Origin: Phallusia mammillata
Taxonomy: Eukaryota > Chordata > Ascidiacea > Phlebobranchia > Ascidiidae
Assembly (NCBI GenBank): GCA_003260075.1
Contig: QLIY01000137.1
Coordinates: forward strand, 140,860-204,859
DNA length: 64,000 nt
Reading direction: 5' to 3'
Shown: positions 46,901 through 56,598 of the stretch, piece by piece
How the letters are laid out: every line of letters starts with the position of its first letter
Numbering within the stretch: the first letter of the stretch is position 1
Translations under genes and position numbers: made by a program
Notes under the pieces: model-generated
The model's input: the letters and a program-made list of their open reading frames with translations, nothing else
The model's database searches: none
What the model was told of the DNA's origin: nothing

Positions 46901-47747
46901 GCAAGAACTCGTGGGATTATTTGAAGCAAATTGCGAAGCACGAATCCAAAGCAGCATTCCGCGAACGACTTTCCGAATTTCTTATTTCACGCGCACAGCG
47001 AATTATCACACTTAATGTACTACATCGGCGACTTATTAACAGGTAAATAAATTCACCAGAATTGGTAGAGATTTTATGCGAAGGTTAATAGATAAGTAAA
47101 GTGGGAAAATAGCCTCAAGGCTTTGTATTCAACCCCCCCCCCGAGATTTTATGCGAAGGTTAATAGATAAGTAAAGTGGGAAAATAGCCTTGAAACAGTG
47201 CTGATTGTGACTCAAACCTCAAGGCTTTGCATTCATTTTTTTTTACATCTTGAAAATAGAAAATCGTTTCCAAAAAACATATTTAGTCAATAACGATATT
47301 TTTTATCTAATAAACGACACAAACGTTTTCGAACTTGTGATATATCACATGTTGGAAATCGTTACAAGAATGGTAACAAAATAGGGCATGATTTCCAGAA
47401 TTTATGACAAAATGTAATCTAGGTAAGGTTTTACAGGACATTTTTACCTTGTCTTAAAGTTCTAACAAATGCTTTTCACAGTAAAGTTAACCGCTGCAAA
47501 ATCTGCGCTTACAGATTTAATGGGATGCTTCTCTACTTCGGTACTTCCCCAAAGACGATCGAAACCATCACAGTGCAGGGATTCGCTCGACTCATATCCG
47601 AGTTTGCGCTCGAGTACAAAACGTCACGTGATCGGGTCCTCTCTCAAAAGCGCAAGAAAAACGTCAAGGACAAACGAAACCGAACCCGGGGCAAAATGAT
47701 AACAGAGGTAAGGCCAAAAATCTAAAAACGGTTCTTACTTGTCATTT

Positions 47748-47837
<90 letters not shown>

Positions 47838-48197
47838 AATATTTTGAGTTTTTAAATTCTTTTTGCGACTTTCGTTTCGTTTTGCGAAATATCTTTGTTT
47901 TCCTCTGCTATTTTCTTTATATTACTTCTTTCTGTCGAAGGAAAATCTTTTTTCTGATGACACAATTTCGGATGATGATCCGCTCTTGTTGTATGTAAGT
48001 CGTCTTTTCTTTTCCACCTCCTACTTTCTACTTTTTCTTTTTATAAGTCAATGTATTTCATCTTTATTCGAGTAAAACCGTATCACGTGACATTTTACCA
48101 ATTGCACAGAGTGAAAATATGTTTTTCTATTAACCCATAATTTGGGTTGAACATAATTAATGCAAATAGAAAAGCTATAAAAATATTTCAGTAAATC

Positions 48198-48270
<73 letters not shown>

Positions 48271-50123
48271 ATTTTTCGTTTCCTTATAGACTCGAAAATT
48301 TTCGGCGACCGAGGACCAGATGAAGCAAAAACAGATGGAAAGTGTTCTGAGGCCTACCGACATTCAGGTGGAAAAGAGAACCCGTTCACGATCGAACAGA
48401 GGTAGAATGATGACGTGGCAAAGTCGAGCAGTGAATTGTGACATGAGAGATTAAGATTTGTTGAGTTTGCAAATAAAAGCTTATTTCAACGACTGAATAT
48501 GTGGACTTGGGTTTTTTATTCCTTTTTAAAACTTTGATCGTTTTTCCGAAATCGAGCCCCCCCCCCAAAGTCGAGCAGTGAATTGTGACATGAGAGATTA
48601 AGATTTGTTGAGTTCGCAAATAAAAAAATCTTCTAACGCCTGAACCTGTTGATTTGCGTTTTTTATTTCTTTTCGATCGTTTTTTTCGAAATAGGATATT
48701 GAATTGAAGTATGTTGTTGTAAATCAAAAACCCAAAATTGTTCTAAAACTTTATTGACAATTTCTACACTTTTGATATCATCATTCATTCTTTTACGAAC
48801 AAAATTTTGGTCTATACGAAAGCATTTTGAATTTGGGAACTAAACTTACCATTTTTTTCTCAGCTCGAATGTCGACAGATAGTGTGTCGTCACCTGCTGC
48901 GCCGCCTGTGATGTCACCGAGTGACGACATGACTGACCAGATCATGGAACAATTGGTGAAAACCGCCACACAGGCACCAAACAATCGATCAGCTCCAGTG
49001 AGTCGGAGAAAAAGATCTCGCAACGCTCAAAGAAAATCACGTGAGTTCTATCTTGACATAAACTATTTTTAGGGTTGGATTACTCCTTACGCAAGAATTC
49101 AGTCCCACATAAATGCCCTGTTTCGAAACTTTCCTGGTCCTTTTGCGCAGACTGGATAAGGACTTTTTTACGCGTTTCAAACCCAGGCCGCTTCCGAGGA
49201 AAATCCTCATTATGTCCGTATAACGTTTAATTTAAGCACCCTGGACCAGGCCAAGATTCTGTACTTGATGGAGAAACCCCCCCCCCGCAGACTGGATAAG
49301 GACTTTTTTACGCGTTTCAAACCCAGGCCGCTTCTGAGGGAAAATCCTCATTATATCCGTATAACGTTTAATTTAAGCACCCTGGACCAGGCCAAGCTCC
49401 TGTACTTAATGGACAATTAAAAAAAACTCAGGGCATTACAAAAAGGGAGACCCTGAGTGATGAAAACTTCTATTTGTGTAAAATTGCCACTATAGCTCGT
49501 CTTACTAAGCGTTTGCATTTAAAACCACATATAATCCCGAATTTGAGTTAAATTGCCACGAATAAAAGAAAATAGGCCTTTCATATATTTTCTTTAGATA
49601 ACACAAACGTTTCACCATTTAACAAAAACACGTATGTATAAATCTATTCTGTTTGCAAATCGATACGAGGGAAACTATTAAAAAGTCAAATCATTTCCGT
49701 GGTCATAACCGATTTACCTTTACCGACGTTTCAACTTCCTATTCAGGTCGCCTTCATTAGGGTAATAACAGCGCAATTTTGTCAGAAGAGCATAAATCTA
49801 AAGTTTACTTTCGCGTCGCCCCTTTCTTTACTGTTGTGGGGCAGCAAGTTGCATCCCTTATGTTGGTTTTATTTTATCTCACGATATTCCCCCCCCCCGC
49901 AATTTTGTCAGAAGAGCATAAATCTAAAGTTTACTTTCGCGTCGCCTCTTTCTTTACTGTTGTGGGGCAGCAAGTTGCATCCCTTCTGATGGTTTTCTTT
50001 CATTTCACGATATTTACACTTAAATACTGACTTGTATCGTTTGCTTGGTAAATCCCGTTTTAACAATCCTTCGTTTTTAACCAGTGCGACGAACATTGAA
50101 AGGAGGTCTTACTGACGAGGAGA
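20619..50123 (+). CDS. FHOD: FHOD-family formin (GBD-FH3-FH1-FH2-DAD), about 1416 aa visible
   Basis: FHOD formins are autoinhibited actin-assembly factors acting on stress fibres and sarcomeres. After dropping duplicate copies the exons are 20619-20816, 20997-21100, 21878-21936, 23560-23627, 34013-34118, 34865-34959, 35381-35492, 36294-36472, 36892-36951, 37021-37094, 37278-37475, 37831-37971, 38174-38245, 39130-39258, 40017-40085, 42132-42193, 42266-42352, 42412-43049, 43163-43447, 44126-44251, 44805-44960, 45324-45506, 45761-45880, 46152-46313, 46852-47042, 47515-47707, 47941-47994, 48290-48401, 48864-49040 and 50085-50123, where a gap cuts the last exon. Phases join throughout. GBD is about residues 1-143 ([18 protein letters not shown], typical of FHOD), FH3/DID 144-352, linker to 817, FH1 818-912, FH2 913-1289, DAD after 1350 ([12 protein letters not shown]). 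Length matches FHOD3 more than FHOD1. Exon 47941-47994 is the least certain. Confidence 0.93.
20997..23627 (+). other. FHOD: FHOD GTPase-binding-domain exons 2-4
   Basis: Exons 20997-21100, 21878-21936 and 23560-23627 continue the N-terminal ubiquitin-like GBD. The 59-bp exon 21878-21936 reads [14 protein letters not shown], matching the conserved FHOD segment ending RTQLSVRV; two other frames of this exon are possible, but only this one joins both neighbours. The last exon begins the DID with [14 protein letters not shown]. Confidence 0.85.
26835..27144. repeat. False direct duplication at gap 26985-26994
   Basis: About 150 bp (26835-26984) is repeated at 26995-27144 with a few mismatches, separated by ten C's. 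Consistent with overlapping contig ends left unmerged. FHOD intron. Confidence 0.85.
28901..28989. other. Assembly-gap placeholder, 89 C's
   Basis: An uninterrupted run of 89 C's in the large FHOD intron, with no flanking duplication. It most likely stands for unknown sequence of estimated length. The proline ORF read through it is meaningless. Confidence 0.8.
30163..30806. repeat. False direct duplication at gap 30468-30477
   Basis: About 305 bp from 30163 recur from about 30502 to 30806 with scattered substitutions. The ends next to the ten-C run are the most divergent, as in poor contig ends. Confidence 0.85.
34865..34959 (+). other. FHOD: FHOD exon 6, first copy
   Basis: Encodes [14 protein letters not shown] and [16 protein letters not shown] of the armadillo-like DID. 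An identical reading frame recurs at 35100-35194 beyond a single ambiguous base (n) at 34983. Only one copy can be used, since the second is an assembly duplicate. Confidence 0.85.
35100..35194 (+). repeat. FHOD: FHOD exon 6, duplicate copy from unmerged contig ends
   Basis: Part of a 235-bp direct repeat (34748-34982 and 34984-35217) abutting the n at 34983. The copies are nearly identical, including intron sequence, differing mainly by a one-base T-run indel. Identical introns and the junction at an ambiguous base indicate assembly, not exon duplication. Confidence 0.85.
35766..35949. repeat. False direct duplication at gap 35853-35862
   Basis: About 87 bp (35766-35852) repeated at 35863-35949 across ten C's. 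FHOD intron. Confidence 0.85.
37371..37745. repeat. Duplication at gap 37539-37549 copying part of FHOD exon 11
   Basis: The segment from 37371 recurs from 37550. It copies the last 105 bp of exon 11 as 37550-37654, with synonymous changes (CGC/CGT, GAG/GAA) and larger intron indels. The copies look like two haplotypes. Confidence 0.83.
38350..39173. repeat. Duplication at gap 38762-38774 copying the start of FHOD exon 14
   Basis: About 400 bp (38350-38761) repeated at 38775-39173 with several indels. The left copy ends 44 bp into exon 14 (38718-38761); the full exon is 39130-39258. Confidence 0.85.
39219..39871. repeat. Duplication at gap 39545-39557 copying the end of FHOD exon 14
   Basis: About 320 bp (39219-39544) repeated at 39558-39871. 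It produces a third partial copy of exon 14 at 39558-39597 with an intact donor site. Confidence 0.85.
40140..40304. repeat. False direct duplication at gap 40217-40227
   Basis: A 77-bp segment on each side of an 11-C run, with one or two mismatches. FHOD intron. Confidence 0.85.
41416..42546. repeat. Nested duplications at gaps 41764-41773 and 42017-42027 (FHOD exons 16-18)
   Basis: Three contigs cover the same stretch. The first ends at 41763, a short contained one spans 41774-42016, and the third restarts at 42028 with sequence equal to 41416 onward. Exon 16 appears at 41520-41581 and 42132-42193; exon 17 at 41646-41732, in part at 41774-41824, and at 42266-42352; exon 18 starts at 41883 and 42412. 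The copies differ by amino-acid changes such as Asn/Ile in exon 16 and Gln/Glu in exon 18, so they look like different haplotypes. Confidence 0.85.
42412..43049 (+). other. FHOD: FHOD linker exon 18 (Gln-rich coiled coil and acidic linker)
   Basis: A 638-bp exon. It starts with a Gln/Glu-rich helix ([17 protein letters not shown]) likely to be coiled coil and continues through a Thr/Pro/Arg-rich and Ser/Asp-rich linker to [11 protein letters not shown]. Repeated DVTSEP, TDVI and DVTPP units carry four TGACGTCA octamers. A truncated copy of the exon start lies at 41883-42016. Confidence 0.85.
43163..43447 (+). other. FHOD: FHOD FH1 exon (profilin-binding proline tracts)
   Basis: Encodes [16 protein letters not shown], then four proline tracts of five to seven residues spaced by short Gly/Met linkers, then [11 protein letters not shown], the FHOD signature leading into FH2. 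FH1 proline tracts bind profilin-actin and feed the FH2 dimer. These prolines have mixed codons, so unlike the poly-C gaps they are genuine coding sequence. Confidence 0.93.
43648..44327. repeat. Nested duplications at gaps 43794-43803 and 43939-43948 (FHOD exon 20)
   Basis: 43648-43793 recurs from 43949, and the small piece 43804-43938 equals 44192-44327. That piece carries the second half of exon 20 (to 43863) with Ala for Thr near its end. It is a contained contig placed between two overlapping ones. Confidence 0.85.
44354..44704. repeat. False direct duplication at gap 44524-44534
   Basis: 170 bp (44354-44523) repeated at 44535-44704 with a handful of substitutions. FHOD FH2 intron. Confidence 0.85.
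46627..46672. mobile_element. hAT-like terminal fragment, inverse of the one near 1859
   Basis: The word ACTCGGTACCGAGTACTCGG is followed by TTCTGGCTCGGTTCGGCCCATC in pieces, the reverse complement of the 1859 fragment. It lies in an FHOD FH2 intron. Confidence 0.4.
47068..47236. repeat. False direct duplication at gap 47133-47142
   Basis: About 65 bp from 47068 recurs from 47143, the second copy carrying an extra block of about 28 bp before the shared CTCAAGGCTTTG. FHOD intron. Confidence 0.8.
47750..47835. other. Assembly-gap placeholder, 86 C's
   Basis: A run of 86 C's in the intron after the last FH2 exon, with no flanking duplication. An exon could be missing here. Confidence 0.8.
48199..48270. 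other. Assembly-gap placeholder, 72 C's
   Basis: A run of 72 C's immediately before FHOD exon 48290-48401. The exon acceptor TTATAG lies just after it and is intact. Confidence 0.8.
48420..48690. repeat. False direct duplication at gap 48557-48566
   Basis: From 48420 about 135 bp recurs from 48567 across ten C's, with several indels. FHOD intron. Confidence 0.83.
49147..49418. repeat. False direct duplication at gap 49277-49286
   Basis: 130 bp (49147-49276) repeated at 49287-49418 with a few changes. Lies in the last FHOD intron. Confidence 0.85.
49773..50014. repeat. False direct duplication at gap 49889-49898
   Basis: 116 bp (49773-49888) repeated at 49899-50014, nearly identical. Last FHOD intron. 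Confidence 0.85.
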
Positions 50124-50133
50124 CCCCCCCCCC
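50124..50133. other. Minimum-size gap placeholder inside the last FHOD exon
   Basis: Ten C's directly after codons for LTDEE and the first base of the next, with no flanking duplication. Sequence is probably missing here, including the end of the coding region. Confidence 0.75.
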
Positions 50134-50439
50134 TTTTTTGACGTCTCACGCGACGTCGCATGTCGTCGTTCTGCCCAGTGTTACTATAGTATTGATGACG
50201 TCATCCTGCCACTTCTACCTGTATAGATTTTAACAACCCAGCGTGCACGCCCCTTTCACATTGTGATTTTATGTATGCTTTTTTGTTGTTGTTGATTTTG
50301 TTATTGTTGTATTTTTTTCTTTTATTGTTTTTTTTATTTGTAGAGCATTTTTACAAATGGACACGCGTATCTTTTTGTTCCAATAACGAGAAAACAAAAA
50401 ACTAATTACATGTTGTTTTAATTGATCTTTCGCTTGATC

Positions 50440-50445
50440 AATAAA
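50440..50445 (+). terminator. Candidate FHOD polyadenylation signal AATAAA
   Basis: AATAAA about 320 bp after the last readable FHOD codon, followed by a duplication at gap 50538-50548. Confidence 0.35.
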
Positions 50446-50454
50446 AGCGCTCTT

Positions 50455-50631
50455 TAAAGCTGGTGATTTAAGTCGAGTTTTTACAAAAGATACATGACTT
50501 GAGTTAGTATCGTGGTAAAGTGATCGCAAACAGACCACCCCCCCCCCCTAAAGCTGGTGATTTAAGTCGAGTTTTTACAAAAGATACATGACTTGAATTA
50601 GTATCGTGGTAAAGTGATCGCACACAGACCA
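50455..50631. repeat. False direct duplication at gap 50538-50548
   Basis: 83 bp (50455-50537) repeated at 50549-50631 with two mismatches, across 11 C's. Confidence 0.85.
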
Positions 50632-53600
50632 CGTTATTGTTTCAAAAATCAACCAATGTTAGTGGTAGTAGGAGGCAGGACATGGATTAGTACAGAGAAT
50701 TCTAATGCCAACCCCTTTTTCCCGCTTAATCCTTGACCGCTTTCGAATATGATATTTACCGACATAACCTCAAAATAGAAAAACACTTAGATCAGTTCTG
50801 TTGGTGATTAGTTTAAACAGTATGCTGCAAACTTACGGAAACAACTTGGATAATTAACATTTATCCATGTCTAAACCTAAAAGAATAGGTCCCTCTTGGT
50901 GGTAAATGTAAGCGTTTGTTCGTGTCTTTTACCACAACAAAACATTTGCAACAAATTTACCAAATCCAAATAAACACAACTAAAAGAAACCGGACTTTTG
51001 CAAAGCCACAAGTTAAATGCCATGGTTAAAGGAATTTACCCAACAATTTAAGCAAAGAAACATATTTTGTCTTGACGCCAATGTTCCCTGTGAGGTATTG
51101 CGCATAATAACATGTTCAGCGCACAACAAAACTTTTTTGCACAAATACAATATGTGTTGCCATTGCTTGCACAGCTAATGATGTTCATAATGGCAAACGG
51201 TGACATGCGCACACCCTGACACGAAAAACCATTGGTCTTAATTCTTTTTGTTCGAAGTCAGTTCACAATATTATTTTGGAAACCAAAAAGTGATTTGAAG
51301 AGCTAACATGACTATATCTAACTTTTGCTAGAAGGAGATGCAAGATAGATCGGTCCGCATCCTAAACTGCATGTAAAAATTATTCGTTGATTTAGCAATC
51401 CTTCCGAAAGTATGGGTCGCGATCCAAAGTTGAATCAGCTGTTTTTTCGATTAGTTTTATCGCCCGCCTCAAAGTTTCGGGCCAAAGAGTTTTTAAAAAA
51501 CTGATCAGTTTTACAGATAAAAACTTACAAGGACTGCGGGAATTAGCAAATTTATCTTTAAAATATTTGATTTCGCGAATAAAGTTTGGGAACCACTTTG
51601 TGTATTTCTAAAAGAAGTCAATTTTATTAGTACGCCCCACCCGATTTGTGTCAGTTTGTTTTCCAAGAAAAATGCCGCTGGCAACCATAATGACATTTAC
51701 CTCTTGCACAGCAGTCACGCTATGTATGTGCTGCGATTCACCAGACGCACCTTAAGCACCAATTAGTGGACGTAAGGCGAAATTTAGATGGTTTCAAGCG
51801 TTTACGCGTATTTGTCCAGCTTTACCACATGTCTGACAATGCATATTTTTGCAACAACATTTTGCAAGTCCCAATATTTGCAAACTGCAGTAAAAATTTT
51901 ACAAAGACTGTTTAATTTTGGGTTCGGGGTTGTTAGCCTTTCTGTTCAAATTAGATCAATTAGTCGTTCGGGCCTTGTGATTTTGACAGACTGCACAAGT
52001 TATCATTCGATAAACCAGTTTTTAACCAACTTTTTTTGCTGGCCCTGATAACATGTTTAGCCATGTGACTAGAGTCTAGTCACTAGACCATGCCGCACAA
52101 ACTTTTTGCGATTGCAGGTTCTTATTTCACTAACGACCTTCAGTGTTTCCATTAAATCTATTTTAAGTGTAATACAAAACTATTGATTCAAATTCATAAA
52201 AAACATGAAGTCATTCGTCCTTAGGATATTAAGTTGTATATATTTCGCCTTAAAAGCATTACCAGTATTCGTAAGCAAGCCTAAGACATCGTGTCGGTGA
52301 ACCGGTGTAAAATACATAAAAATGTAAGAACGAAATATAATAGATAAGCCGCAACTGAAGTCAATACCTAGTAAACTAAACGGCGTGAAACTTTGCCGTT
52401 TCGTCTGACAAAAACCCGCGCCAACAAAAAAACAATGGAAAGATAAAACCCTGGCCGGGTTAATGTGAAACTATGTCCTATTTAACCAAAAAAGATCGTT
52501 TAGAATTTAAATCAATAAACAAACATAAATCCAGCCAATGAGTTGTTATACATTTACAACCGCAAGAACATGTTTCTTTGATCCATGGACAGCACTAAAC
52601 GTAAGAAATCAACTATAGGCTTAAATATCGCGTTGGAGTATCCACTATCTTTTATTGGTTCGGTCGTCCATTTGTAAAGTTTCTCTTTATAACCCATTGA
52701 TTTTTAAACACGGTGCTAACCGCTAACCTGGATGTCGTATCGCCTATTCCAAAATTTTTTGCTGCACAATCGCTGTTTTATGCTGTATACGTTGTAACAC
52801 TTATTCTCAAGAAAGAAGTCCTAAATGTAAGGTGTGAATTTAAATATGTCACGCAAACTCATTTGGCATTTGTGTTGATATGAAGTCAACGACCTTTTTG
52901 TGGCGATGCGCTTATCGTTTTTTCGATGAGTCAGTCATTTCGGTCGTGGCCTCGCCTTGAACTCCTTGCGCTTATAGGTTCCTCGGCCTATGGCCTTTTA
53001 CAATTGCACCGGTTTCATTGACAACTTCGACGCGACGAAAAACGTGACTAGCGTTCGTTACAAAACGATGCCAGCTTCCCTTCAACCAACGCATGTGGGT
53101 ATTTTTGGAAATTCGAAACTGTTACTCTCATCGTTCGAATCACTAAATTAGTTCCTTGGCCTGCGACGAGATTTTGTTTCATCTCGTGCTTATTTTGGTG
53201 ACAAATGATCTTATCAAGGATTGACAGTAGACAGGGTAAACAGACAGTTTGTCGTTTTGGTCACTGGCCGTATATACGATGTAAGCTAGAGTTGTTTGTC
53301 TCGGTTAGGCTGATGATGTAAGCCTAATCTGTCGATTTGCTGTAAATATCTGTTATTATTCGCAATGCATGTTTGCATTCGTTCTTTATGGCGATGACAT
53401 CCGCCACATACGGGTCTTTTGGACTTCTTGTTGTTTTACATGATTTCATGGTATTTGGACCATTGAATTTTGGTCTAGTCCCGTTTATATATATCGTCAC
53501 TACCATATTTGTACTCAACATCTTACAAAATCGCCGAATACGGAAAAAACGAACATAATGGTTATTTGTTTCGTCGACAATATCATATGTAACTATGTAT

Positions 53601-55763
53601 GTCGTTTAGAGATTTTTCTTTGGACCAATTTTTTTGGATTACCTGACAGATATTTATTCAGAAACAGTAACAAACTTAATACACTAAATAGGAATCTACC
53701 CATACGAACGGTAATGAAAAACAGACTGGCCCAAATCTAACGTATTAGGTGGCCATTACTCATTACTATGATGACATATGTCTTTCGCACCCATACAATA
53801 TTGATGCACGTATAAATTGTAGGCTGTGCCAGCGTTTGTATGGAAAAAAATGAATGGTGAGGTTTAAAATGGCTTTGGACTTTCCAGCAAAGCATCAGCT
53901 GACTGATGAACCAAGTATGCATCTTGTTGCATGGAAAGTCCGTTGCTTTGGTTTATCGAAAATGAAATATAAACTACTTTATCATATATGCCACACTCGT
54001 TCAACAAAACGTCAACACTGATATGTTATCAGGCACCTGCATTTTTGCATGGGGAACAATTTAATGCTTTTTAATGCATCATAGTCACGCACAAAATTCC
54101 TTGCGACCGTGTTTCCCAGAGTCCGAAGCACGCCGCGGAAAATTTTGCAAGCTGTACGTCGCTCCTGATTCGGTGCATTTTGTCCCCGCAGCGAGGCGCG
54201 CAATGCATTAAACGCTTCTGACGATCTAAGCAATTTTTCTTACCTTCAGCTGTTTCTTTTGCAAAAAAATTTGTTCCGCGTACGTCCGGCGCTCGCAATC
54301 TTTGTGTTGCGTTGAAAGTCGTGCCCAAACTTGGTTATTTTTGCTTGCACCACACGTCTAATGTCCTTTTCCCACACCAAAGCGGGAATTCCGAATCGCA
54401 ATAGAATCTTAAACTTATTTTGAAGTTTAGGGAACTCGCACGGGTGACACCAAAACAAATTCGAAACCAGCCGCGGGTATCACATTCTATACGTAACAAT
54501 ATCTGATCAATTATTACAAAAAAATGTTTCTGCCTAAAATACATGTAAATTTCCAAAACCTAAAATATCCTGTTTGCCGTAAGAAGACAATCAAAAAGAC
54601 TTTCGCTGCCAGTTGCAACATTTTCCCATATACTTTAAAGATGACCAAAATGGCCTTGACTTTACTTATACTGGGGACTAATCTTTTCTTTTGTTTGACT
54701 AAGTGTGTTCTTCCCAGCACCTAAACGCCATGTTTGAACTCTGGTCTCAAAGAGACACATGCAATTAATTGAAACGCGATATTTTTCGCCCTCATGGTCA
54801 CTTTGTTCCCGGAAAATCGACATTTATCTGACTTCGGGCAGATAAATGTTTACAATCGTGCAACATGTTTCACACACTGTTCGGGTGGACAGAATAGTCT
54901 GGCAAACCTGTGACAATATATCATACAAGGTAAGCTGGTCATTTAAAACCGTCAAAGCTACAAATGTATCTGCACATATTCGATGTTTCTGCTATCATGT
55001 TACGATTAGCTTCTGATATGATTGGCATACCACATTAGGTAATACTGCACTAATCTGGCATACCGTTTACGTCTAAAATTCCCTGTTGGGCTGTTACTGA
55101 GCTTGACACAATGATTATGTAAATGAGACAACCGCCCAACAGAGCGTAGAAAACTACCTGTGGCGTCATAATCGGCTTGACAATGCGACGCAAATCGTGC
55201 TCTTATAAATCTAAACGCTGAAACATTTTGCTCACTTTGCTGAGCGACGCAGTCGTAATGAAGGTCGTGATTTTACTCTAGTTTAACGCGTTTTGTCCGT
55301 ACGCAGTGGTGTGGAGTCTTTTTTTATTTGGAGAAACGTTCTTTTTAGTTTGGCAGTTGTTTTACATAGCAGAGAGTTAGACAGCAAGCAAAGCGGTGTA
55401 GGAAAATTTGCAGCGCTATAGTGAAAGTAATCTTGGTCAAAGTTCGTTTAGTGCTGGGTAAATATTTTACCAACAAGATTTTGTGTAACGGCCAGCCGTA
55501 GCGGTGGTCTGTTCTGTTATAACTCAGATTGAATGTTGCCAAAGACCCGGTTTGCTATACTTGTCTATAGTAGGTCAAAGTCCTATGGTTATAGCCAAAT
55601 ATACTTACAACAGTTTATGTTATTAATCAACCCTTTTTGTTTTAAGCTTCAGTAACCTTCGAGTTTTATTTCACTGTTAAAGTGTTAATAGTCCCATACT
55701 CGATATTTTCTACATTTACACCACCGAAACTTTTCGGCTCCTCTATTTTCTACTAGAAACAAA
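50632..55763. other. FHOD to TMEFF-like intergenic region, no gene supported
   Basis: Five kilobases of AT-rich sequence. The frames present are short (at most 89 codons) and usually overlap frames on the other strand, for example at 53324-53558. I recognise no domain, tRNA or inverted-repeat element here. The promoter of the downstream gene should lie near the 3' end, but no core element is clear. Confidence 0.5.
55746..55763 (+). promoter_or_regulatory. Strong splice-acceptor-like site just before a start codon
   Basis: A pyrimidine-rich stretch ends in CTACTAG at 55756, followed by seven bases and then the ATG at 55764. This is either the acceptor of an upstream untranslated exon or, if the organism is a tunicate, a spliced-leader trans-splice acceptor. 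Confidence 0.45.
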
Positions 55764-56560
55764 ATGGATCGTAAGTATTTTTGTTTTGCATTTTTAACAA
55801 ATCCACTCGTTTATGGCGGATTGACGCAACTTCAAACAAACTCAAAACAAAATTTAGTCAGCAACATTGTTGCATTGTGATGGTGTTTTTCTCAGTACAG
55901 ATAACTAAAGACCAATGGTTACATTAAGCCTGAATAATAGACCATCATATACAGTATACACGGATCGGTTAGTCTTATGAGGAATGTAGTGGCATAATAT
56001 GACATTGCAATAAACCCCTGATTTTGAGTCAACACAAAAAAAACAGTGGCGAAGCCAGTGAGGGGCCAAAAGGGCATGGCCCAAATTTTTAAGGTTGTTT
56101 ATTGTGAAACTTTAATTTAGTGTAGTTTCGTCCTTCATCATTGCGATTTCGTCTCTCAACTATCAAAGGAATATATAATTTAACAAAAAACCCCCCCCCC
56201 CCTTCATCATTGTGATTTCGTCTCTCAACTATCAAAGGAATATATAATTTAACAAAAATTTCTGTTGTCACCAAGTTGTAAGCCGAAATCCATGTTTTTT
56301 TTATATTTATGCAGACATGATCAGTAAATAAAGCGTTTGGCTGTCCCGTCAAACCACAGTTTGGCAAGACACGTGTTTGGTAAAAGCACGCCTTACGCCG
56401 AGCGTTAGCAAAAAGTGGTATCGGACAACAAATTATTTGGCCCCTCCCAAAATTTTTGGCTCCCTACGCCACTGAAAAAAAAAACTGTAGCTTAAGTGCG
56501 CTTGACTTTGTACTCAAATCAGGTTATTTTTTAACGGTTTATTTGTTTGAAAAAAAAACC

Positions 56561-56598
<38 letters not shown>

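Larger units (their letters stand above)
44126..47707 (+). other. FHOD: FHOD FH2 actin-nucleating domain exons
   Basis: Seven exons (44126-44251, 44805-44960, 45324-45506, 45761-45880, 46152-46313, 46852-47042, 47515-47707). Landmarks are the formin signature [14 protein letters not shown], the segment [31 protein letters not shown] (GN-x-LN motif) and [12 protein letters not shown]. The domain forms a ring dimer that nucleates and caps actin filaments. The order and spacing match FHOD formins, and no key block is missing. Confidence 0.93.
48864..50123 (+). other. FHOD: FHOD C-terminal DAD exons, truncated by a gap
   Basis: Exon 48864-49040 encodes [17 protein letters not shown] and a basic cluster [12 protein letters not shown]. 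Splicing to 50085 gives [13 protein letters not shown], the basic autoregulatory DAD core targeted by ROCK-type kinases in FHOD1 (family knowledge). The exon then runs into ten C's at 50124-50133. The real last residues and stop codon are therefore not in the window. Confidence 0.85.

Noticed and set aside
47747-48272. Poly-proline (+) and poly-glycine (-) frames
   Set aside because: Both read through 86-C and 72-C gap placeholders; real exon 47941-47994 lies between them in the FHOD gene.
53324-53558. Overlapping + and - frames of about 60 codons in the intergenic region
   Set aside because: Each could be a shadow of the other, and neither shows a domain or splice support.
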